Origin: Siphonodentalium dalli
Lineage: Eukaryota; Mollusca; Scaphopoda; Gadilida; Siphonodentaliidae
Assembly: GCA_032622095.1 (NCBI GenBank)
Contig: CP136062.1
Coordinates: forward strand, 141,626,351 to 141,690,350
Length of the DNA: 64,000 nucleotides
Direction: 5' to 3'
A program made the position numbers and the translations under genes. Below, in pieces: positions 55,810 to 64,000 of the stretch. Positions within the stretch are counted from its first letter, which is position 1. Every line of letters begins with the position of its first letter. Below the pieces are notes generated by a model. The model ran no database searches, was not told the DNA's origin, and saw only the letters and a list, made by a program, of their open reading frames with translations.

Positions 55810-57510
55810 TCGATTCGAGTGTTGTCCCCAATAAGGTGAAGTGTAATTCCCTAGAACAGTATATCAATACTTTTTCAACTGCAAACTGTGGAACACAAAT
55901 TACTATTTCTTACAATACTTAAGAGCCGTAAATATTAAGTTCACTTGTATATTATGGTGCGCTAGAACATGTACTTACTTGTATCCGTTGAGCGTGGTTG
56001 GGACGATTTATCTATAGGTAACTTATAGGTATTCACAGGAAAATTGAGACATTGAAATTGAATCAAAATCCTGGTTCCGTGCCTACCAGAATTATAAACT
56101 ACACATTAGTTCACCATTCACATAAAGAGGAACATCTAACTTTTATAGGGCAATGATTCTGACAAAGTCTGCATGGGGCGTATGTAGTTTCGAACTAATC
56201 TGCCACATATATTGTTGCCTGTTGAACTGAAAATACTTTTCTGACATGCATGGGAAGGGAAAAATATCGTATAATGTCTTATTGATTTGGCTATATATTG
56301 CCCATTCAATGTTTTCAGCAAATAATTGGAAGGAAATTGGTGTTTTTCAGCAATCCTAAAGTCGTCAGTGCCGCCATAATGTCGCCAGTTTGAACAAATA
56401 AATAAATCGCTTTTATATCAACACGGAGAAGTAACGATGGAAGATAGGTAACTCTAAATGAAATTCACACCCTCTCTTGCACGAAGTAACCCAACTAGAA
56501 AGTAAACAATCACGGTTTTGATGTACACCTATTTTTCGATAATGTTGTCGCCAGTGATTGCTTCCAATCAATGTTTATTTCGGTGAGAACGTACGTATGC
56601 CGTTTGATGGCAGTGATTACTTTCGATTTGTGTCGAGATAATTTATCTTTCTAAACACGCGACACTTGAACTTATTTTGCCTCGCACTAGAACGAGATTA
56701 ACTGACGACATTACATAGATGACGACTTTACGTCGATGTACGTTAGATTACAATTTTATATGAACATATTGGATGAGGGTTCACATGGGATTGAGGGATT
56801 GAACATAAGTTATATAACTTAGATTAGTTCCTCTTCCTGTTCACTGAAGATCACCGAGCTACTATGTATCTGTAAAATAGTGTAGAACACGTTGAAAATC
56901 CGATACAGAATATGATAATTAATAATAACTTGGCACAAGTTGCTGTGGCCCATGTTACTTACGTTGGGCAATACTCAATTCGTATATTCTGCCATGAGGA
57001 CGGGAAGAATTACAATACCCCCTCCCTGTATTGAACCATCGCGCCTAACTGGACCAGAAAGCCTCTAATTTGAATGTCCTCTTATATGGAAATTATTGTC
57101 AATATGAGTTTCAGTGAAACGTAAGATAACATAGCATATGTCGATTATTCGCTATATGTATGTGTCTAATACTGATATGAACTATTGATAAGAAGTTTTG
57201 GTCACCGTTGGCCGATATATTTTCTGGGCCTGGATTTTGATGAATGTCGCCGCACCTAATCAGTAGTATTTCTTGATTCGGTTCCGGCGTATCAAATGAA
57301 AAGTCCCTATCGAGTTTCTCCGTTTAATAATTCTTCAAGAGCCATTCGAGATGGTGTTATACTTCATTCGTCCGCACGTCCACCCGTATGTGAGTACATG
57401 TGTCCGACCGAGCAAATATCGCAGCCAATGGTTGTTGGATCTGAGTGAAATTGACATGGTTGACAAACAGGGGGCCATTTAAAAGACGTTGTTCGCATTT
57501 TCTGTTCTGT
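55810..57510. other. Intergenic part of duplication copy 2
   Basis: Counterpart of 42,791-44,580 with several 10-40-bp deletions (for example the segment near 56,570). Confidence 0.4.
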
Positions 57511-57662
57511 TGTGTATAACAAATATCCCTTTCGTATCTATATATAAACAAATGGGCTTGCATTTTTGTACCTCATTCCGGTCGTGTCGTGTCGTGTACA
57601 GATATTTCTCAAAATGGTAGCTATCTAATGCCAAAATCTAGTGATTATTGTGTGAATGGGTG
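57511..57662 (+). repeat. Secretory-signal module, copy 2a (deleted)
   Basis: Counterpart of 44,581-44,748. About 16 bp are lost after ATGGGC (57,552) and a GTCGT is duplicated, so the signal-peptide frame is destroyed. Confidence 0.7.
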
Positions 57663-57757
57663 GTTTCGCCTACTTGTCTGATGTCTTGATCTTTGAACAC
57701 ACAAAAAGAAATCGCATGCAACAATTCTAATCCCGCTTTCTATAAGCCATAATTATA

Positions 57758-57862
57758 TCAGTCCATCGTCAAAGCTTCATTGGAAGACTCGCGTTGCAGG
57801 GATGCGAGTACAAATGTCGTACTGAAGCATAACAGTACGATGATAAAACAAAATCGTTTCAT
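57758..57862 (-). CDS. Short ORF with signal peptide-like start (copy 2)
   Basis: MKRFCFIIVLLCFSTTFVLA, then SLQRESSNEALTMD. Counterpart of 44,836-44,940, frame kept. K2 makes the N-region more typical of a signal peptide than Q2 in copy 1. Confidence 0.3.
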   Translation of the reverse strand: MKRFCFIIVLLCFSTTFVLASLQRESSNEALTMD

Positions 57863-59235
57863 GCAAGACTTGTGGTGATCACTGGTCGGAGAAGGCCGGC
57901 CCCTTAGATCGAATATTTTGTTTTTACAAATTTCCCAATGTATACATTTTATGACCACTGTTTTTACTATAACTCCGTGTCTTTGTTTCAGTTCAAGATA
58001 CAAACCATAATGAACTATCAGGTTTAAATGAGGTAGCAATCAACAATTTTGAGTGGTTACTGTACTACAACCTTCTGCTGCACCATGGTCATTGACAAAC
58101 AGCACACGAATGTTTGGCTACAAGAGACAGAAATGCACTAAGCATCCAACTGTCTGTACTTTGACTGGACTGTCACATCACAAATTGAATTATCTCCCTT
58201 AGGCTGTCCATGCAATACACCAATTTTTAACCATTGTTTGGCCGAAAGTGACCGTCTTCGGCCCCATAGTTAACCATGGCAGAGCGAATGTCACTCTATG
58301 GTCACCTTGTGAGCAGATAGAACATAGATAGATGTAAGATGTTTTAAAAACTAAAGACAAATTATCGTATCAATTTTGAAATTTTGTTATGGAACTGGAG
58401 AAGACTGTTTTCAAGGGAGATAAATCAAGCTCTTTTCCGGTGTATTACCACATTGAGCTGGTCCACACCAGATACGAAACACATACTTCGTAATTCAAAC
58501 ATCATCCCATTTTGTGAACTAAGGTATCTTTATAAAATAATTAAACCATTAAAACAGTACTCACATTAATAACAAATGTCGAACTGACAGTTACAGCACT
58601 TATATGCTTAAAATCCTATTTTTCAGCCCTCCTACAAACCCATGAAATCGTGTATGGTTACTTGAATTATAACGCATAGTATTGTCGATGACAGTGTTGC
58701 CGTGCATGAACGTGCTCATGTAGCCTAAATTGTTTATTTCAGATGGTTGGAACTAATATTTTGCCTGAATTTCGGTATGTTTGTTCTGTCAGTCACATGC
58801 CCCTTGTTTCGAATTTACAAAACACCACATTTCCACCACGTTCTTTTGGCGATATTTGACCCAGAAGCAAACAATGGCAAAGCGAATGGCAGCAAATAAT
58901 CATACCATCGCATGTTAGAACTATGCTGGCATTAACCTATATTGGAATTAGAAATAAACCCATCGCAGTGGTTGGCTCTCAATGCCTTTTCCTTCAGAAA
59001 TAATGCAGCGGTCAGGAGTGTTATAAATGCGGATTCTAGTTTCCCTACACACATTCAAGAAGCGCAGCTCTAATGATTGAGTTACATGTAACCATGCATA
59101 TGGCAATATAAATTGTAACATTATATACGTCGAACGTGTGCGCGTGCCAGGGAATACCCAAAACAAATGTGTGTCATAAATCTAACTCAGAACCGAAAGC
59201 ATTCAGTTTTATTTTTCAGTAATATATTGATACGC
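57863..59235. other. Intergenic part of duplication copy 2
   Basis: Counterpart of 44,941-46,339. No recognised gene. Confidence 0.45.
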
Positions 59236-59239
59236 TTAA

Positions 59240-59824
59240 AGGGGTACTGTACGCCATTTGCATTAAATTTCCGGTGACAACAACGATCTAATATCGATAA
59301 TATATAGAAACATAAGTAATTTGAGTCGAAGATGTATTATGTAAACGCTCAGGTTAATATGCTATCTTAAAATTTAATAATTTAAAAGTTTTAATAATTT
59401 GATATAAATTGAATTTATGACTGGAGCCATAAAATGGCGTCAATTAAATTACGAATTTCCGTAATCAAAATAAAGTAATTGAGGGATACTGGATGTTAAA
59501 CCGATCGCACACACGATTGCTTAAAATATTATAATGATACTGGGAGAACACTCAAGTCACTCACTGACTAGCGACGATACAATAACTTAAATGATTATAT
59601 TGGACTAGTATGCCTATAATATAACTTTTATTTGATTCATTTGGTTGAAAACTGTACAAAAATTACTCGACAACGACAATTTGTATTTTTGCATTCCGGT
59701 AAATTTGTCATCCGTAACACTACTTCGTACTCAACAGACTTTCAAATAATGAAAAAATTGTTACCGTATTCTCTGACTCGGAGACTATAGAAACCAACAA
59801 CAACATTTGGCGTACAGTACCCCT
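59240..59824 (+). mobile_element. 585-bp TTAA-target MITE (Kolobok/T2-like), complete
   Basis: Inverted ends AGGGGTACTGTACGCCA / TGGCGTACAGTACCCCT, flanked by TTAA on both sides (59,236-59,239 and 59,825-59,828). Copy 1 has one TTAA at the matching place (46,340-46,343), proving insertion after the duplication. TTAAAGGRR-type ends with a TTAA target are those of T2/Kolobok MITEs. Non-coding. A truncated relative lies at 17,441-17,669. Confidence 0.9.
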
Positions 59825-60098
59825 TTAACATCTTATGCATCTATACAATTCGCTTGTTTAGTTGACATTATACTCAATTTTACACCGCGCACAGTGAAGC
59901 GAGTAATACTTCAAATTCACGGAGCAAGTGCATGTTGTGACACGAATTTGAATGCAACGCAAAGTAAACACTTCATTGCCACTCGAAAGCTGTGTTGTAG
60001 TACTCGAAAGATCGCCGAACCAATCAAATAGCGTTGATTAGGCGGAACAGAGGCCACTACGTTCTTGTAAAAACACCCCCTGCCAGACCCCGTGCAAG

Positions 60099-60143
60099 TA
60101 TATATAAATCCAGATTGGTTTCATATCAAACCATATCATTCGT
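60099..60143 (+). promoter_or_regulatory. TATA promoter of nanos-like locus, copy 2
   Basis: TATATATAAA at 60,099-60,108 and the TCATTCG initiator-like string downstream, 100 bp before the ATG. Confidence 0.5.
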
Positions 60144-60207
60144 TCACTGTCACTCGATCGTTCTAAATCATAACCATTTCAGTCGAAAATTAGAAATTAT
60201 CATCATT

Positions 60208-60819
60208 ATGTCATCAGTTGCAGGCATCGACATGAAAGGGGGACTTTTTGGTTTCCTCATAGATTCAGCGTTTACGTTCAGTGATCAGGATATTTCACAA
60301 TCGCATCGGAAAATAACCAGGTCGTGTGTATCAACAAATATCGCTTGCTTCAATTCGAGCGAACGCCACAGATGATTTCAATGTGAATGGCACGGAGGTC
60401 GACCTTGACGATTATGATTCCTACCAAGCTCAACTGAGGGGTCAAAATGTCAGCAGTTCCATTCTGTTTTCTGTGGGGTGTGATGCAGCGACAGATTCGA
60501 AAGACAAGAAAGGAATCAAGCCTTTCTGCCCCCAAATAAGAGACCGGTAGTGAACAGTTTAAGGAACAAATCAAAAGAATATTGCGTTTTCTGCAAACAC
60601 AGTAAAAAGCCAGCACGGTTGTACAAAAGTCACCTGGTAAAAGACGACAATGATATAGTTATCTGTCCGATTCTCCGACGGTACAAGTGCCCTCTATGTG
60701 GTGTTAATGGTGACAACGCTCACACGGTCAAGTATTGTCCATCATACGACTGGATATCCATGAGCGTTGCCGTAGCCAGGAGAAGAAAGTTCGACAGCAA
60801 GAGAATCAGGTCTTCATAA
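60208..60819 (+). pseudogene. nanos-like: Nanos-like zinc-finger gene, frame-disrupted (copy 2)
   Basis: Same architecture as 46,735-47,359. Both CCHC fingers keep all eight ligands (CVFC...H...C; CPLCGVNGDNAHTVKYC). Compared with copy 1 the finger region has five replacements, two silent changes and an in-frame 9-bp addition (SKE) that restores the EYCVFC start usual in nanos. Upstream, a TA dinucleotide is missing near 60,330 (private to this copy), a 16-bp deletion near 60,520 removes RACRSR-coding sequence, and the -1 break is shared with copy 1. The mostly replacement changes indicate relaxed constraint. Confidence 0.75.
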
Positions 60820-61012
60820 GCAGCAAGCCATATTAGCACACGCTATGTGTCTAAATGCCCGTTTTGTTTAAATATTATTCAATTGTTATATATATGCCTT
60901 TAATTTATGTTGGTGCGCATGAAAATTTGAAACATGCGCACAATTTGTATTGTATAAATAAACAATTTGTAATGAATTATATGCAAAGAAGCTTTTACAT
61001 ATTAGGCAATAA

Positions 61013-61098
61013 ACTTGTGTATAACAAATATCCTTTCGTATCCATATATAAACAAATGGGCGGTCTCTTGGTGCTTGCATTTTTGTACCTCGATCCGG
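61013..61098 (+). repeat. Secretory-signal module, copy 2b, left half
   Basis: ATG at 61,056, MGGLLVLAFLYLDPV, then cut by the 1,218-bp insertion. The right half resumes at 62,317. Rejoined, it matches 44,581-44,748. Confidence 0.8.
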
Positions 61099-61142
61099 TG
61101 TAACACGTCATCTCCCCCCCCCCCCCCCAGGATATCTCCCCT

Positions 61143-61980
61143 AACCATAAGATTATTTTTTTGTCATGTAGGTGCTAGATGGGGGAAGATATCCTGACCT
61201 GGACATCTCCCCCTCCCCCACCCCAAACCCTGACTCAAAAAACTTTTTCTCAGAAGAAGTTAATTTCTCGCTGTTTCATGACTATATAAAGCAAAAACAA
61301 GCGATAAAACCATAAGATTAATTTTTTGTCATGTAGGTGCTGGGTGGGGGGAAGATATCCTGACCTGGACATCTCCCCCCCCCCACCCAAACTCTGACTC
61401 AAAAAACTTGTTCTCAGAAGAAGTTAATTTCTCGCTGTTTCATGACTATAAAGCAAAACAAGCGATAAAACCATAAGATCATTTTTTTGTCATGTAGGTG
61501 CTGGGTGGGGGGGGGGAAGATATCCTGACCTGGACATTTCCCCCCCCCCACCCCAAACCCTGACACAAAAAACTTGTTCTCAGAAGAAGTTAATTCCTCG
61601 CTATTTCATGACTATATAAAGCAAAACGAGCGATAAAACCATAAGATTATTTTTTTGTCATGTAGGTGCTGGGTGGGGGGGGGGGGGGGGAGATATCCTG
61701 ACCTGGACATCTTCCCCCCCCCACCCAAACCCTGACTCAAACAACTTGTTCTCAGAAGAAGTTAATTTCTCGCTGTTTCATGACTATATAAAGCAAAACG
61801 AGCGATAAAACCATAAGATAATTTTTTTGTCATGTAGGTGCTGGGTGGGGGGAGATATCCTGACCTGGACATCTTCCCCCCACCACAAACCCTGACTCAT
61901 GAATATATAAAGCAAAATAAGCGATAAAACCATAAGATGATTTTTTTGTCATGTAGGTGCTGGGTGGGGGGGGGGGGGTG
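61143..61980. repeat. Tandem array, ~6 units of ~165 bp with G-run/C-run hairpins
   Basis: Unit starts at about 61,143, 61,308, 61,467, 61,633, 61,806 and 61,926 (last ones shortened). Each unit has ACCATAAGATNATTTTTTTGTC, ATGTAGGTGCTGGGTGGGGG, AAGATATCCTGACCTGGACATC and a C run, so GGGGGAAGAT can pair with ATCTTCCCCC across a 12-15-bp loop. It also has TTCTCAGAAGAAGTTAA and CATGACTATATAAAGC. G and C run lengths vary from unit to unit. Confidence 0.85.
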
Positions 61981-62316
61981 GAATATCCAAGCCTGGACAT
62001 TTGAAAGAAAAGAAAAAATTGAATTAAAAAAAAACATTTTTCTGGTCAATGAACAGACAATCAAATTCGTTAAAACAATAATTTAGTCACTTTTTTTTTT
62101 TAAATAAAAAAAAAATTAATATATATTTTTTTTAATCTCAAAAAACATTTTTCTGGCCATTTCAGAACCAAACGATATCAAATGAGTGAAATTATTTTTT
62201 AGTCGTACATGGGGGGGGGGGGAAGATATCCAGGGTGGGGGAAAGATATCCTAGGATATCTTCCCCCCCGGGGGGGGGGGGATATATCCAGGGGGGGGGG
62301 AGATATCCCTGTTACA
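61981..62316. other. A/T-rich tract and terminal G/C palindromes of the element
   Basis: Poly-A/T blocks with TTTTTCTGGNCAT repeated at 62,036 and 62,148, then several GATATCC/GGATATC units between G and C runs (62,205-62,310), including GATATCCTAGGATATC as a perfect palindrome. Confidence 0.7.
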
Positions 62317-62398
62317 CCGGTCGTGTCGTGTACAGATATTTCTCAAAATGGTAGCTATCTAATGCCAAAATCTAGTGATTATTGTGTGAATGGGTGAA
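62317..62398 (+). repeat. Secretory-signal module, copy 2b, right half
   Basis: CCGGTCGTGTCGTGTACAGA onward reads VSCTDISQNGSYLMPKSSDY, CVNG and stop; continuation of 61,013-61,098. Confidence 0.8.
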
Positions 62399-62509
62399 CA
62401 ACACCAGACCAGCTTAATCTCTGAGGGGGTGTTTCTTATACAGTTTAATTGCACTCAGTTAAGAATAAGTATAATTGGGGTGGGGTCCATTTTTGTTCTG
62501 TGGACCTGT

Positions 62510-62945
62510 GTCGAGAAATGGCATGGGTCGCCCATTTTACACCGGGTTGGGTTGTGGGGCCACCATACAACACTCTTTGTATGACCTAAATATGTCAAGG
62601 GGTGCTTGAAGGGGCCCAGGAATTGCATGGGTCCCTTAGTTGAACCCATCTGGACGGCAGGCTTTTTGGGTCGGGTGGGTGTGTGGTGAATATTTGTATT
62701 GTCTTTGTGTGCCACCATACACCACTCTGTTTGACATAAATCTGTTAAGGGCCAAGAAATGGCATGGGTCCATATATTCATGATTCCCTCTGGACGCCGG
62801 CCATTTTTGGATCGGGCGGGGTAAGTGGAGTGAATATTGAGATTGGTTTGGGGTCCGCCCTACAACACCATTTGTCAAAAAACTGAATCGGTCAAGGGGC
62901 CCTATTTGAACCCATCTGGACATGCAGTGGCCAGTTTGGAGCGGG
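62510..62945. repeat. Degenerate tandem repeat, ~140-bp period (copy 2)
   Basis: Counterpart of 47,838-48,275, same unit landmarks. Confidence 0.75.
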
Positions 62946-63227
62946 GTTGGTGTGTGAAAAGAGTGCCTTGTTTAAAATTCTAAAACACCCTTTGTTTAAC
63001 CAAAATATAAAAATTTCGAATAAGGAATGGAATTCACTTCGTGCTGTTCGAGTCATGAATGGGGAGCGGCAACCAAAACTGATAGTGATACCATTATGTT
63101 TAGCTCTAGTTTCCACAAATTCATACACGTTATTCTCAAATGAAGCAAATCATGTGAGTTAAAGACGCCACATGATTGATGACCCAATATGATCACGATG
63201 GCCATGGCCCTCACACGAACCAACTAC

Positions 63228-63232
<5 letters not shown>

Positions 63233-63287
<55 letters not shown>
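63233..63287. repeat. (TA)n microsatellite, ~27 repeats
   Basis: Expanded from about 8 repeats at 48,547-48,562 in copy 1. Confidence 0.95.
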
Positions 63288-63290
<3 letters not shown>

Positions 63291-63743
63291 AAATCGGTAA
63301 ATTGCATTTGCTTCACGCCATTAGGTTAAATAGTTTTCGAATTACTGGCTATTCAAACTTTCTAACAGTCGGAAATATAGCGAACATTTTGCAAAGCTGC
63401 AAAATATGAGGAATGTTGCACACTTAAATTCCTAGCAAAAACTTAGGGTCTCCAGATACTTAATAGTGAAAAACCCTCCCCGTGCTCACGTCGCTAACAC
63501 AACATTAGTTCCTATGTTATGAGCGGAATATCATTTGTCATGGAACTTAATATATATATTTTTACACGCTTGTTCCCAGAAGTACAGTGTTAAAGCTGTT
63601 CCATATTTACAAATACGTATGGAACGTACGTTCCACACGCGTCTCGTTGACGTAAAATGACGTTCGCCTCAGCCATGAAACCGGAACTATAAAATAAAAG
63701 CATCATCACACACGACAAAACACGCCCTCTATGTGCCTCGTGC

Positions 63744-63801
63744 TGTCGCGGAAGGATAGAACTCGAGGCGCAAGCGCCTCTCGTTCTATCCTTCCGCGAC
63801 A
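63744..63801. repeat. Long near-perfect palindrome (hairpin), copy 2
   Basis: Same as 49,019-49,082. The inner stem is now perfect (GAGGCGC-AA-GCGCCTC) and one outer pair is lost. TATA-like AAAATAAAAGC replaces TATAATATAAAAGC upstream. Confidence 0.95.
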
Positions 63802-64000
63802 ACACTCGTGTCGTATCGACAAACCCATTTACACATCACGTCGTTCTGTGTATATATCAAGACATGTGCACTTGCTATACATGATGACTATAAAGAGCGA
63901 TTGTTTCACTCATGTGTGCGAATCTGATAACAGCTGGTGAATTTATGTGGTTTGAGTGACGCGGTTCGAGGGTTCCGTTGGTGGTGTCCCACTTATAATT
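63802..64000. other. Spacer at window end, copy 2
   Basis: Counterpart of 49,083-49,280; includes the ATAAAGAGCGATTG string at 63,891. Confidence 0.5.

Larger units (their letters stand above)
61099..62316. mobile_element. 1,218-bp element: TGTAACA ends, CCGG target duplication, G/C-run hairpin array
   Basis: TGTAACA at 61,099 and its reverse complement TGTTACA at 62,310-62,316 are flanked by CCGG on both sides (61,095-61,098; 62,317-62,320). The matching sites at 44,581 and 47,555 modules have a single CCGG. The inverted similarity extends to about 22 bp (then ATCTCCCCCC). The interior is an array of about six units plus A/T-rich and palindromic segments. No transposase. The superfamily is not assignable by eye. 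Confidence 0.85.
51130..64000. repeat. Tandem segmental duplication, copy 2 (continues past window)
   Basis: Collinear with 38,136-49,280. It is longer by about 1.7 kb because of two insertions (59,240-59,824 and 61,099-62,316) and an expanded AT tract, minus small deletions. Confidence 0.95.

Noticed and set aside
61143-61980. CRISPR-like regular repeat array
   Set aside because: Units are ~165 bp with no unique spacers, in an animal genome, inside an element with inverted ends.
63176-63409. 77-codon ORF with an IYIYIY tract
   Set aside because: Translation of the TA microsatellite.

Overview
This is a stretch of animal nuclear DNA: A+T-rich, intron-bearing and crowded with transposable elements. 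The best clue to the host is a pair of intronless genes for a myosin regulatory light chain that resembles the molluscan type (start MADK, APGPLNFTMFL core, ENMGDNF-like C-lobe). A nanos-type zinc-finger locus, APE-type LINEs, Helitron tails, a KDZ transposase and a Harbinger fragment are also present. A lophotrochozoan, most likely a mollusc, is my inference; nothing here fixes the species.

Layout. 1-9.3 kb: three head-to-tail copies (A, B, C) of one LINE family, with a second retroelement fragment inserted between A and B inside an 83-bp direct repeat. 9.3-9.7 kb: a broken Harbinger transposase. 10.0-16.8 kb: a fourth, divergent LINE (D) with an ORF1 domain and an ORF2, split at about 11.5-14.35 kb by a nest of repeats that includes a Helitron-like element. 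17.4-17.7 kb: a fragment of a TTAA-target MITE. 18.25-28.1 kb: a multi-exon KDZ (Kyakuja-Dileera-Zisupton) transposase gene or pseudogene. At least six exons can be read. Their splice phases join, but they carry stops and frameshifts, and exon 1 is interrupted by a LINE tail with a 13-bp target duplication. 28.2-38.1 kb: tandem repeats, MITEs and another Helitron-like element, with no recognised host gene.

38,136 to the window end is a tandem segmental duplication with a unit of about 13.0 kb. The second copy starts at 51,130 and runs off the window. Each copy carries a myosin regulatory light chain gene (minus strand), a nanos-like locus (plus strand), short secretory-signal ORFs, a degenerate tandem repeat and a long hairpin. 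The light chain copies differ by 12 silent changes and no amino-acid change. The nanos-like copies have independent frame lesions and mostly replacement changes, so one gene looks maintained and the other decaying.

Two mobile elements inserted only into copy 2 and have exact empty sites in copy 1. One is a 585-bp TTAA/AGGGG element. The other is a 1,218-bp element with TGTAACA ends, a 4-bp CCGG target duplication and an internal array of G-run/C-run hairpins; I cannot assign it to a known family and consider it the most novel item here.

All motif and difference counts were made by eye from the sequence; no search or alignment program was run.
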